In this document: positions 9,069 to 17,629 of the stretch, one piece after another
Layout: each line of letters opens with the position of its first letter
Position numbering within the stretch: position 1 is the stretch's first letter
Source: an uncultured Dokdonia sp.
GTDB taxonomy: Bacteria > Bacteroidota > Bacteroidia > Flavobacteriales > Flavobacteriaceae
NCBI RefSeq assembly: GCF_947496725.1
Contig: NZ_CANMDS010000002.1
Span: 310,001-374,000 of the forward strand
DNA: 64,000 nucleotides
Reading direction: 5' to 3'
The notes under the pieces: generated by a model
Seen by the model: only the letters and a program-made list of their open reading frames with translations
The model's database searches: none
What the model was told of the DNA's origin: nothing
Made by a program: the position numbers and the translations under genes

Positions 9069-12000
9069 TTACTTTTTGATAAAGCGTTTAATCATTTTTG
9101 AACCTTCAGTCTCTACTTGAATGACATAAACGCCAGCTTCAAGTCTCGACACATCAATTGTGTTTTCAAAATTACCTTTATGAACCGCTTGACCTAGAAG
9201 GTTAAATATAGTTACAGAGGTTGCTTCTGCTCCTTGTAAGCTTATATTTAATTCCCCACGAGTAACTGGGTTAGGAAAGATTGAGAAGTCTCCTTTTCCA
9301 AAGTCTGTAAATTCCGTATCACCTTCTGTATCTCCACCAAAGGCTGCACTACTTGATACATTTACAATGTAGTCTTCTACCTCTCCATAGTTAAAGCTTC
9401 CACAAGCAGCTGGCACAGCGTTATATCTCATAACCACTCTCATACGAGTAGCTCCTTGAGCCGCTCCAGAAGGTACTGTGATAGTACCACTTACCGGTGT
9501 AGCCTGCGTTGCAGAAATGGTAAGAGCCGTTTCTCCAGCATCTGCAAAGTCACCATCACGATTCCAGTCTACAAAAACAGCATAACCTTCACTGTAAGTG
9601 CTTCCTGGCCACTCTGGTGTTATAGTGATTGTTGCATTACCACTTAAGGCTGTTGAGATATTTGTAAAGTCTTGGTATCCGGCAGCATTTCTACCAGAAG
9701 CATTATCTATACTTCCTATCTGCACACGTGCGATATACTCTTCTGTACTGTTATTACCGTTTGCTGCACAGTATCCTGTAGGTGGAGTTGTGGTGTCATC
9801 TCCTCCGCCTCCAGCAGTAAGAGCAACATTATCTATTGCAACATCAGACTGCCACGTACTACCTGTAATACGGTTAAAACGTAACTGAACTGTACCTCCC
9901 GTATAAGCATCTAAGCTCACGGTAACTGCATTCCACTGGTTGCCTTGGTTTCCTGTCTGGTTCCATAGGCTTGTCCAGGTAGTACCACCGTCTGCACTCG
10001 CTTCTAGATCTACTTGACCTCCATCTGTCGAACCATACATATGATAATCAAATGTAAAGTTTGCCTCTGTCTCTGTAGATAAATCAAAACAAGGAGAGTT
10101 TAATATTGCTCTCTTGTTTGGGTATCCTGTACCGTTACCAGATGCTTCTACAAACATATAGAAAGATCCTTGTGATCCAGAAGATGGTCCTGTACCACTA
10201 GAAGGTGTTCCAGATGCATCACGTGTCCAGTTTATATCATCACTGCTATCTTGAGTCCATTGACCAAGTCCAGCTTCAAAACTTTCACTATATCCTGCTC
10301 CAGCGGTTGCTGTACAACCCGATGGAACTGTAGTAGTCTCTGTAGTGGCTGTTGCCGTATTACTCGCTCCAGAAACATTACCTGCCTCGTCTTTTGCTCG
10401 TACAGTAAACTGGTAAGTAGTTCCCTCTGCAAGACCAGTAACATTTGCGGTAGTCACTGTAACTTCTCCTAGGTTATTAGATCCTTGGTATACATCATAA
10501 GCTACCACACCTATATTATCTGTAGAAGCGTTCCAAGATAATGCAACACTAGAGGTTGTTACATCTGTAACAACAAGACTTGTAGGAGCTGTAGGAGCTT
10601 GCGTATCTGCCGGAGCAGTACCTTCTATAGCAAATCCATCTATAGCAATATCACCTTGCCAAGAGGCAGATGTAGTTGCTCTAAATCTTAATTGTGTAGA
10701 GGCATCATATGCCGCAAGACTTACCGTTGCATCTTGCCAGGCAGCTCCTTGATCTCCACTTTGAGACCATAACTCTGTCCACGTTTGTGAGCTATCATCT
10801 CTAGCTTCTAGTCTCACTGTACCTACTGAGTTACCTGTCATCTGGTAACTAAAAGTAGCCTCTGCAGCATTTACTCCTGCAAGGTTAAAACAAGGTGAGT
10901 TTATTGTAGTAGTCTTACTTCCAAAGTTAGGACTAGATGCTTCTACATAAATATAATATGATCCTTCATTTGCACCAGAAGGTCCTGTACTGTTAGAAGG
11001 TGTTCCTCCTGTACGAACTGTCCAGTCAAAATCATCTGATGTGTCTTGTGACCAAGCTCCTAAAGTATTTTCAAACCCTTCAGAATATGGGAAAGAACTC
11101 ACAGTAGAGTTACAAGATGCTGGTGGTGGTGGTCCAGAACAACCACTTGTAAATGAAGCGACTTGATCTGTATTTGTATTTGTACCACCGTTACTATTTT
11201 CTACAGCATCTACACCTACACCTCTTCTTGCAAAAGCGTCCCATATTAAACAGTTATACTGTCCTCCATAAAGATCTTGATCTGCTTGTAATATTCCATC
11301 ACGTCCAGAAACATATCCAGGGTTATTTGCCGTATTCTTAAGACCTTCTATAACAAGAGCCATTGCGATGTTGTTACCACCTGTACCATTATACTGGTCA
11401 TTATCATATCCTTCTAGATCTATAAGATCCCAAGTCATATCCCATAGTATCGTTGCAAAACCATACCCAACACCGTGAGGTACCACAAGGCTACTTACGT
11501 CATTATAAGTAGTACCATTTACAGCAAGATCTGTAGCATATCTCGTAGGTCTAATACCTGCTCCTGTAGTAGGCTGTCCTATAGCATATGTACCTACTCC
11601 TCTAGCAGTATCTCTAGTATCTCCTGGGCGTATAGTCATCACTAGACCTAACCAGTCTGACCATCCTTCACCCATTTGCTCACTACCTCCTAAGGCATTT
11701 GTACCAGGACCTCCTACAAGACGTGTAGAAATACCGTGACCGTACTCGTGGGCAATAATCACGTTGTCAAAATCTCCATCACGAGTAGGATTTGTAAATA
11801 AGAACATTTGCATTCTCGGGTTACTTCCATCTGGTGGTGTTGCAAAGTTTGCGTTATTTGTACCACTACCATCTTGGGCATCTGCATTTACAGAATCGCT
11901 TCCTATACCACCTTTACCATAGTTATTTTCTTGAAAATTACCTGCTGCCTCTGTAAACCCATACTGGTACCACACATCGTGCATAATATTATTCCAGTAA

Positions 12001-13022
12001 AATAAATTTGTAGTTGCTGCTGGTAAAAATGTAGATGGGGTATTATTTAAATTAAGTGCAAAGTCAAAGTTAAGAGCGCTCCCACCATTAGGACTTGTTC
12101 CAGAACCATTGTTACCATTTGTATCATCTTGAGCTAGAACGTTATTTCCTCTTGTAGTAGTAAACTCTGCTCCTGCAGAACCATTTGTATCGTGCCACCC
12201 GTATGGTGAAGCATTTGCCACAGCTGGATCTGTTACTATCGCGCGGTTACCGTGACTAGGGCTTTCTATACCTAGCGGGTACACATTATAAGAGCCTCCA
12301 CCTACTACTGCAGCTGCAGAGCTAGCTTTTACCGGACCGTAAATAGCATCTTCTTTTGCATTAGAACTAGTATGATTGTGCTCGCTGTGGTTTGGATCTT
12401 CCCAAGAGCAAGACACTACCCAATCTTCGGTTTTTAATATCTCACCTGTAGCAGCATCTACATTTACATTCCACCAGTGTTGAGCATCTAATTGATAGAT
12501 TGATACATTCCAAGTAAGGTGTAATTTGTTTCCTACAGATAGGTATCGCTTTTCTACTTTAATAGGCTCTATACTTATACCTGAGTTTGCATACTCAAAA
12601 GTATTACCGCTAGATTTTGTTGCCGAAAGATTGCGAGGTGCTTGCATCTTATGATGCTGTACCACTTTTTGTATCGCATTTTCTGGAGATAAGCTAGCAG
12701 CAGCTCCAGCACTCTTTGTTGCTACATCTTTAATAAACTGGTTAATCTCATAAGTAACCTGTCCATTTTTTACGGTAAGTTTATATGTTCCGTTTTGGAT
12801 AGGGATTCCTTGATACTGCTGTTGCACATAGACGTGCTGTATTTCGGGGTTGAGTGATGGGACAATATCTGTAACTGTCCATTGTGCAACGTCTGTAGTT
12901 TTTAAGCCTACTTCTTCTGCGTTTCCGCTCAAATATTTCTGGACAATGCCATCTACACTTTGAGCAATTGCTGTCGATCCTGCTAGGAGTACCAGTAGGA
13001 CAAAAGAGTACAATTTCTTCAT
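9069..13022 (-). CDS. Secreted M36 (fungalysin-like) metallopeptidase with T9SS sorting domain
   Basis: A 1317-residue multidomain exoenzyme. In order: signal peptide (about 1-20), FTP/PepSY-type propeptide, then the zinc peptidase domain with HEYGH at about 425-429 and the downstream glutamate ligand in GEGWSDW. Two similar MAM/jellyroll modules follow (each with a YSExFE start and NSPCF end), separated by a fibronectin type III domain. Then come a GEVED domain and a C-terminal Por-type sorting domain starting FSIFPNPV and ending in a basic KRFIKK tail. It should be exported by Sec, moved across the outer membrane by the type IX system, and degrade extracellular protein. It is a single gene with its own long AT-rich upstream region. 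Confidence 0.95.
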   Translation of the reverse strand: MKKLYSFVLLVLLAGSTAIAQSVDGIVQKYLSGNAEEVGLKTTDVAQWTVTDIVPSLNPEIQHVYVQQQYQGIPIQNGTYKLTVKNGQVTYEINQFIKDVATKSAGAAASLSPENAIQKVVQHHKMQAPRNLSATKSSGNTFEYANSGISIEPIKVEKRYLSVGNKLHLTWNVSIYQLDAQHWWNVNVDAATGEILKTEDWVVSCSWEDPNHSEHNHTSSNAKEDAIYGPVKASSAAAVVGGGSYNVYPLGIESPSHGNRAIVTDPAVANASPYGWHDTNGSAGAEFTTTRGNNVLAQDDTNGNNGSGTSPNGGSALNFDFALNLNNTPSTFLPAATTNLFYWNNIMHDVWYQYGFTEAAGNFQENNYGKGGIGSDSVNADAQDGSGTNNANFATPPDGSNPRMQMFLFTNPTRDGDFDNVIIAHEYGHGISTRLVGGPGTNALGGSEQMGEGWSDWLGLVMTIRPGDTRDTARGVGTYAIGQPTTGAGIRPTRYATDLAVNGTTYNDVSSLVVPHGVGYGFATILWDMTWDLIDLEGYDNDQYNGTGGNNIAMALVIEGLKNTANNPGYVSGRDGILQADQDLYGGQYNCLIWDAFARRGVGVDAVENSNGGTNTNTDQVASFTSGCSGPPPPASCNSTVSSFPYSEGFENTLGAWSQDTSDDFDWTVRTGGTPSNSTGPSGANEGSYYIYVEASSPNFGSKTTTINSPCFNLAGVNAAEATFSYQMTGNSVGTVRLEARDDSSQTWTELWSQSGDQGAAWQDATVSLAAYDASTQLRFRATTSASWQGDIAIDGFAIEGTAPADTQAPTAPTSLVVTDVTTSSVALSWNASTDNIGVVAYDVYQGSNNLGEVTVTTANVTGLAEGTTYQFTVRAKDEAGNVSGASNTATATTETTTVPSGCTATAGAGYSESFEAGLGQWTQDSSDDINWTRDASGTPSSGTGPSSGSQGSFYMFVEASGNGTGYPNKRAILNSPCFDLSTETEANFTFDYHMYGSTDGGQVDLEASADGGTTWTSLWNQTGNQGNQWNAVTVSLDAYTGGTVQLRFNRITGSTWQSDVAIDNVALTAGGGGDDTTTPPTGYCAANGNNSTEEYIARVQIGSIDNASGRNAAGYQDFTNISTALSGNATITITPEWPGSTYSEGYAVFVDWNRDGDFADAGETALTISATQATPVSGTITVPSGAAQGATRMRVVMRYNAVPAACGSFNYGEVEDYIVNVSSSAAFGGDTEGDTEFTDFGKGDFSIFPNPVTRGELNISLQGAEATSVTIFNLLGQAVHKGNFENTIDVSRLEAGVYVIQVETEGSKMIKRFIKK

Positions 13023-13127
13023 AATTTGATTATTAGATTAATGTTGGAGAATTTTAATTAAAAATGGATTGTTTGTAATTTTTTAATTAAAAAATGGTAT
13101 TTGAATCGTAAATAACGCCAATTCTTT

Positions 13128-13160
13128 GATTAAATCGTAATCTTTTCGATGAACTACACA
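13128..13160 (-). promoter_or_regulatory. Conserved direct-repeat element upstream of the M36 peptidase gene
   Basis: Reading the minus strand from 13160 down: TGTGTAGTTCATCGAAAAGA, then a second ATC half-site about 20 bases on. The first 30 bases match the element at 15371 at 23 positions. It lies about 105 bases before the peptidase ATG, so it may be the binding site of a regulator of this gene. No clear TAnnTTTG was found for this promoter. Confidence 0.5.
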
Positions 13161-13308
13161 TTTTTTTTTAACAAAACATTAATAAATACCTAATGTTTAC
13201 GCAAGTACCCCATATGCTAAACAAGAATTGTAGTTCCTTAATTAATTAGAATAAAAATAGACCAGGCTAGACCATTGTTATAGTTTACCATCTGGCATAT
13301 AAAAAACG

Positions 13309-13316
13309 TATTTTTG
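13309..13316 (+). promoter_or_regulatory. -7 element of the double-ATPase ABC gene (possible leaderless mRNA)
   Basis: TATTTTTG fits TAnnTTTG and ends four bases before the ATG at 13321, leaving essentially no 5' leader. No exact TTG is present at -33. Confidence 0.55.
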
Positions 13317-13320
13317 AGTA

Positions 13321-15009
13321 ATGCAATCGCGAGAACTTCTTTCTGTAAAACAGCTTCATATATCTTTCCGGCAGCAAGGAGAGGTAAATGAAGTGATACA
13401 CGGTATCTCTTTTGATTTATACCGTAATGAGATACTTGCCATTGTAGGAGAATCTGGTTCCGGAAAAAGTGTATCATCCCTCGCGGTGCTGGGTTTACTT
13501 CCTAAGAAAAACACACTTATAGAAGGTAATATCATTTTTGATGATGAGTCCCTAGTTCATCTGTCTGAAAAAAAATTTCAAACCATAAGAGGTAATGAGA
13601 TTTCTATGATTTTTCAAGAGCCTATGAGCAGTCTTAATCCTTCTATGCGATGTGGAGAACAAGTAGCAGAGATTTTGAGAAGGCATACTACGCTTTCGCG
13701 AAAGCGTATAAAAAACGAAGCACTAGCACTATTTGAAAAAGTAAAACTCCCTACTGCCTCAAAAATTTATGAGGCTTATCCTCACGAAATTTCTGGAGGT
13801 CAAAAACAACGGGTAATGATTGCAATGGCTATTGCTTGTAAGCCTAAAATTCTCATTGCAGATGAGCCCACAACGGCACTAGATGTTACGGTTCAAAAGG
13901 AAATTATATTACTACTTAAACAATTACAACAAGAAACCGAGATGAGTGTGATTTTTATATCTCACGACTTATCGCTGGTAAGTGATATTGCAGATCGCGT
14001 TCTTGTAATGTATAAAGGTGATATTGTAGAAACTGCAGAAGCACAACAACTCTTTAAGTCACCTCAACACGAATACACAAAAGCACTACTAAGTGCAAGA
14101 CCGTCGCTAGATGAGCGACTCAAAAAGCTCCCTACTATACAAGATTACCTAGACAACACAACTGCTTCTGAGGTGCAGTCTAAAACAGAGCGCGCTGCAC
14201 ATCTTAAAAAACTATACGACCAACCAGCATTACTAGAGGTTCATAATGTTGAGAAAACATACTTTTCTAACAGTGGCATTTTTAGCAAAGACAAAGGTTT
14301 TAAAGCGGTAGATGATGTTTCTTTTAAAATTTATGAGGGAGAAACGCTAGGTCTGGTAGGTGAGTCTGGATGTGGTAAGTCTACGCTAGGGAATGCGATA
14401 TTACAGCTAGATCGAGCAACAGCCGGACATATTTTATATAAAGGGATAGATATTACACGTTTAAGAGGTAAAGCGTTACGTAGCTTACGTAAAGAGGTGC
14501 AAATCATTTTTCAAGATCCGTTTGCTTCTCTTAACCCAAGATTAACCGTGGGCCAGGCTATTATTGAACCTATGGAAGTGCATAAACTATATGACTCTAC
14601 AAAGGAGCGTAAAGAACGTGTATTGCAATTACTAGAACGTGTAGGTCTAGAGAAAGAACATTATAATCGATACCCGCACGAGTTTTCTGGAGGGCAGCGC
14701 CAGCGCATAGGTATTGCACGCACTATAGCTGTAAACCCAAAACTTATTGTGTGTGATGAGTCTGTAAGCGCGTTAGATATCTCCGTACAAGCACAAGTGC
14801 TTAATCTACTTAATGAGCTTAAATTAGACTTTGGGTTTACTTATATTTTTATATCTCACGATCTCGCAGTAGTAAAATATATGTCTGATCAACTTGTGGT
14901 GATGAACAAAGGTATGATAGAAGAAATGGGGGATGCAGATGCTATTTATGAACAACCTCAACAAGCATATACTAAACGACTTATAGGAGCTATACCTAAA
15001 GGCATCTAG
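13321..15009 (+). CDS. Peptide ABC transporter, fused double ATP-binding subunit (YejF/DppDF type)
   Basis: A 562-residue cytoplasmic protein with two complete ABC ATPase domains, equivalent to DppD and DppF joined in one chain. Domain 1 has Walker A GESGSGKS (about 43-50), signature ISGGQKQR and Walker B ILIADEP. Domain 2 has Walker A GESGCGKS (about 347-354), signature FSGGQRQR and Walker B LIVCDES. It would energise uptake or export of oligopeptides, but no permease or binding-protein gene is adjacent. The iterated palindrome (13689-13708) encodes TLSRKR in a variable stretch of domain 1 without disturbing the frame. A -7 element ends four bases before the chosen ATG. Confidence 0.93.
   Translation: MQSRELLSVKQLHISFRQQGEVNEVIHGISFDLYRNEILAIVGESGSGKSVSSLAVLGLLPKKNTLIEGNIIFDDESLVHLSEKKFQTIRGNEISMIFQEPMSSLNPSMRCGEQVAEILRRHTTLSRKRIKNEALALFEKVKLPTASKIYEAYPHEISGGQKQRVMIAMAIACKPKILIADEPTTALDVTVQKEIILLLKQLQQETEMSVIFISHDLSLVSDIADRVLVMYKGDIVETAEAQQLFKSPQHEYTKALLSARPSLDERLKKLPTIQDYLDNTTASEVQSKTERAAHLKKLYDQPALLEVHNVEKTYFSNSGIFSKDKGFKAVDDVSFKIYEGETLGLVGESGCGKSTLGNAILQLDRATAGHILYKGIDITRLRGKALRSLRKEVQIIFQDPFASLNPRLTVGQAIIEPMEVHKLYDSTKERKERVLQLLERVGLEKEHYNRYPHEFSGGQRQRIGIARTIAVNPKLIVCDESVSALDISVQAQVLNLLNELKLDFGFTYIFISHDLAVVKYMSDQLVVMNKGMIEEMGDADAIYEQPQQAYTKRLIGAIPKGI
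13689..13708. repeat. Iterated palindrome, 20-bp copy inside ABC transporter gene
   Basis: TACGCTTTCGCGAAAGCGTA, read as Thr-Leu-Ser-Arg-Lys-Arg between the Q-loop and signature motif of the first ATPase domain. Motif spacing looks normal, suggesting replacement of variable sequence rather than insertion. Confidence 0.95.
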
Positions 15010-15152
15010 TCACTATAGTTATATCATAAATACTTTTCTTGCTAGTTTTATACAGTTTGATGTAAAGTAGAAACTATTTTGAACTCCAGTTGCGAGTTGT
15101 CTGGCTGAGTTTGTAATTTTTTTCATTCTTGCGTCAAATAGGGATTAAAACA

Positions 15153-15180
15153 AAATCCGCAGGGCTCCCCCCGCGGATTT
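15153..15180 (+). terminator. Probable terminator of the ABC transporter transcript
   Basis: The arms AAATCCGC and GCGGATTT flank a loop with an inner GGG/CCC pairing. It lies about 145 bases after the ABC stop. The following T-tract is weak, so termination efficiency is uncertain. Confidence 0.6.
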
Positions 15181-15370
15181 CTAACAAATCATAACTCAAA
15201 ACACTCTTATACGTTTAAGCTATACTATATGATGAAGCGAAATGTAGATTATCGAACTTACCTTGCACTTCATCGGAATCAATTACTTGATTTGGGAATG
15301 TAAATGTAAGATAATATTATAAATAGACAACGACCAAAAGTGTAGAAATAAGCGTCAAATGTTAATATTT

Positions 15371-15415
15371 TGTGTATTTCATCGAATAATTTAGTTTTTA
15401 GTCGATATTTTATCT
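15371..15415 (+). promoter_or_regulatory. Conserved direct-repeat element, second copy
   Basis: Begins TGTGTATTTCATCGAATAAT and repeats the TCGA half-site 20 bases later. It matches the 61514 element at 25 of the first 29 bases. It points toward the 3' end of the M91-like gene, so its target is unclear; it may drive antisense transcription or be a relic. Confidence 0.5.
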
Positions 15416-15453
15416 CAATGTTTAAAATTAATGCAGGTGCATTTTCATAAAAA

Positions 15454-15472
15454 AACCACTCTAAGAGTGGTT
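15454..15472 (-). terminator. Terminator of the M91-like gene
   Basis: AACCACTCT, one central base, AGAGTGGTT: a 9-bp stem. On the minus strand it is followed by a run of Ts (As at 15449-15455 on the plus strand). The stem overlaps the stop codon at 15461-15463. Confidence 0.8.
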
Positions 15473-16123
15473 AAATATTTGTGAGATTCTTCCGTTTTTC
15501 CGTTTTCCTTTCTTTCTAGGGTGGATAACTTCTTCTACTTCGTAATAACTACGCCCATAATTAGACCTTTTATCTTCTCCAAGTCTTTTGGCAACTTGGT
15601 TTGTCATACGTATTACAAATTCCTCCTCTTTATTAGGATAAGAAATATCATTACCGGCGCTATCTATTTTCTTTTTACGCGAAGTATGGTTTAATTTTCT
15701 AGCTTTATAATCTTCTGTTTCAAACAGCTCATTATAACAGTGTATTAACTCGTGAGCGAGTACTGCCATAGGAGAATTGTACCCCTTATTTTTTGAAAAC
15801 CATCGCTTACGATGATTCTTTCTAAAAACAATACCGTGTGTGTCATAAAACCCCACCGTATTTGTAGACGGCCTGTAATAGTTCTTGCGCTCTGAGTACA
15901 CGATATTAATGCCATTTACCACATCTGCTACTAATACATCTATGATATCTAGCGTTTTCTTTTCTCCCTCGTCTATATATGTAATCGTAAGAGCATTAGT
16001 TCTATATAAATAATCTAATGCCATAAAGGTATTACTCAAAAAACGATCACCTAGTTGCTCATAGTCTCTCCCGTCTACATATGTATAAACGTGTGGTGTA
16101 TTATGTAAATCATAGATAATCAT
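15461..16123 (-). CDS. Putative M91-type zinc metallopeptidase (NleD-like fold)
   Basis: A 220-residue protein without signal peptide or membrane helix. A clear HExxH zinc site, LAHELIHCYNE, lies near residue 123. The later segment YPNKEEEFVIRMTNQVAKRLGE resembles the glutamate-containing helix of Peptidase_M91 proteins, the family of the enteropathogenic effector NleD. A lysine-rich tail ends the protein. Similar domains occur in toxins and effectors and in uncharacterised proteins of free-living bacteria, so the target is unknown. The start is three bases beyond the scoB stop, suggesting cotranscription with scoAB, although no metabolic link is evident. Family call is by motif and moderately sure. 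Confidence 0.6.
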   Translation of the reverse strand: MIIYDLHNTPHVYTYVDGRDYEQLGDRFLSNTFMALDYLYRTNALTITYIDEGEKKTLDIIDVLVADVVNGINIVYSERKNYYRPSTNTVGFYDTHGIVFRKNHRKRWFSKNKGYNSPMAVLAHELIHCYNELFETEDYKARKLNHTSRKKKIDSAGNDISYPNKEEEFVIRMTNQVAKRLGEDKRSNYGRSYYEVEEVIHPRKKGKRKNGRISQIFNHS

Positions 16124-16126
16124 ACC

Positions 16127-16783
16127 TTAGAATTGCATCTCTGGTATATCTCCCTCCACAAGTAATGTGCCCTCTGTGGCCGCCTGTATCTCTTCTACAG
16201 AAACTCCAGGTGCACGTTCTAATAATTTAAACCCATCTGGTGTCACCTCTAGTACCGCAAGGTTACTTACTATCTTCTTTACACAACCTACGCCCGTGAG
16301 TGGTAAGCTACATTTTTTAAGAAGTTTAGAAGCCCCTGCTCTGTTGGTATGCATCATTGCCACGATAATATTTTCTGCACTTGCTACAAGATCCATAGCA
16401 CCTCCCATACCCTTTACCATTTTACCTGGTATCTTCCAGTTTGCTATGTCACCATTTTCGGCAACTTCCATTGCTCCTAGTATGGTTAAATCTACGTGCT
16501 TACCACGTATCATACTAAAACTGGTAGCACTGTCAAAAAAGCTAGCGCCAGGCAGTGTTGTGATGGTTTGTTTTCCGGCATTTATAATATCTGCATCCTC
16601 TTCTCCATCATAAGGAAAAGGCCCCATACCTAACACTCCGTTCTCACTTTGAAACTCTACTTCTATATCATCGCGTACATAGTTTGCAACTAGTGTAGGT
16701 ATACCTATACCCAGGTTTACGTAGTATCCATTTTGCACCTCTTTTGCGATGCGCTGTGCGATTTGATTTTTATCTAATGCCAT
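16127..16783 (-). CDS. scoB: 3-oxoacid CoA-transferase, subunit B
   Basis: A 218-residue beta subunit of succinyl-CoA:3-ketoacid CoA-transferase, which exchanges CoA between succinyl-CoA and acetoacetate. The catalytic glutamate lies in the family motif SENGVLGMGP, and the start (IAQRIAKEVQNGYYVNLGIGIPTLVANYV) and GGAMDLV segment are typical. Length is normal. It follows scoA by two bases, as expected for a two-subunit enzyme translated from one message. It allows use of ketone bodies or recovery of acetoacetate from amino-acid and butyrate breakdown. Confidence 0.95.
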   Translation of the reverse strand: MALDKNQIAQRIAKEVQNGYYVNLGIGIPTLVANYVRDDIEVEFQSENGVLGMGPFPYDGEEDADIINAGKQTITTLPGASFFDSATSFSMIRGKHVDLTILGAMEVAENGDIANWKIPGKMVKGMGGAMDLVASAENIIVAMMHTNRAGASKLLKKCSLPLTGVGCVKKIVSNLAVLEVTPDGFKLLERAPGVSVEEIQAATEGTLLVEGDIPEMQF

Positions 16784-16785
16784 AA

Positions 16786-17487
16786 TTAATCTCTTGTTCT
16801 TACCGTGCGTTGCTCTATTCTCTTCTCGTACGTCTCTCCTTTAAAGATGCGCTGTACAAAAATACCTGGTATATGTATCTGGTTAGGGTCTAGCTCACCT
16901 ACGGGTACAAGTTCTTCAACTTCGGCCACAGTGATGGTTGCTGCTCCACACATATTAGGGTTAAAATTACGTGCCGTTCCTTTAAAAATAAGATTACCCG
17001 CTGCATCACCTTTCCAAGCTTTTACAAAAGCAAAGTCTGCCTTAAATGCGTGCTCTAGCACATACATCTTCCCATCAAACTCTCTTGTCTCTTTACCCTC
17101 TGCTACTTCTGTACCGTAACCCGCTGGTGTATATATTGCTGGAAAACCTGCTTGAGCCGCTCTACAGCGCTCTGCAAGTGTACCTTGAGGTATTAACTCT
17201 ACATCAAGCTCACCGCTAAGCATCTGGCGTTCAAACTCGGCGTTTTCTCCCACGTAGCTAGAGATCATTTTTTTAACCTGCTTCTTCTGCAATAACAATC
17301 CTAGGCCAAAATCATCTACTCCCGCATTATTAGATATACAGGTGAGATTATCTATATTAAGTTCTACTAGCTTTGCAATAGCGTTTTCTGGAATACCACT
17401 CAGGCCAAACCCTCCTAGCATCATCGTCATACCGCTGGTTACACCTTCAAGAGCCGCATCTACTCCGGCAACTTTTTTTGTTATCAT
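16786..17487 (-). CDS. scoA: 3-oxoacid CoA-transferase, subunit A
   Basis: A 233-residue alpha subunit partner of scoB. The start ([31 protein letters not shown] region) holds the glycine-rich [13 protein letters not shown] motif that binds CoA. Later [20 protein letters not shown] is strongly conserved. It is the first gene of a scoA-scoB-(M91-like) run on the minus strand. A perfect copy of the iterated palindrome lies 45 bases upstream, within the probable promoter region. No clear TAnnTTTG was found there. Confidence 0.95.
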   Translation of the reverse strand: MITKKVAGVDAALEGVTSGMTMMLGGFGLSGIPENAIAKLVELNIDNLTCISNNAGVDDFGLGLLLQKKQVKKMISSYVGENAEFERQMLSGELDVELIPQGTLAERCRAAQAGFPAIYTPAGYGTEVAEGKETREFDGKMYVLEHAFKADFAFVKAWKGDAAGNLIFKGTARNFNPNMCGAATITVAEVEELVPVGELDPNQIHIPGIFVQRIFKGETYEKRIEQRTVRTRD

Positions 17488-17531
17488 ATTCTTGGTTTTG
17501 AATGATTAAAAATACGGATTTTGTAATTGAT

Positions 17532-17551
17532 TACGCTTTCGCGAAAGCGTA
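17532..17551. repeat. Iterated palindrome, 20-bp copy upstream of scoA
   Basis: TACGCTTTCGCGAAAGCGTA in the region between the scoA start and the terminator of the PBP1A operon. Confidence 0.95.
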
Positions 17552-17574
17552 CTTATCATATTGATAGGTATAAA

Positions 17575-17605
17575 AAAAGAGTGTGATAGACTACCACACT
17601 CTTTT
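17575..17605 (-). terminator. Terminator of the ricT-gldH-PBP1A operon
   Basis: The 11-bp stem AAAAGAGTGTG/CACACTCTTTT has a nine-base loop and a T-run on the minus-strand side. It lies 25 bases after the PBP1A stop. Confidence 0.88.
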
Positions 17606-17629
17606 GAAACTTTATTGATACTACGTTTA

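Larger units (their letters stand above)
15010..15460. other. 451-bp intergenic region without a clear gene
   Basis: It holds a hairpin at 15153-15180, a 24-codon open frame at 15229-15303 with no supporting evidence, and one copy of the direct-repeat element at 15371. The terminator of the convergent M91-like gene (15454-15472) sits at its right end. The rest is AT-rich and featureless. Confidence 0.7.

Noticed and set aside
10081-11100. Repeat expansion in the M36 peptidase gene
   Set aside because: The similar segments are two normal MAM-like modules separated by a fibronectin type III domain, a common layout in secreted enzymes.
15229-15303. 24-codon open frame in the gap after the ABC transporter gene
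   Set aside because: Too short, no recognisable feature and no clear promoter; kept only as a note.
16167-16613. Open frame of 148 codons antisense to scoB
   Set aside because: Shadow of a strongly conserved enzyme gene with no recognisable protein features.
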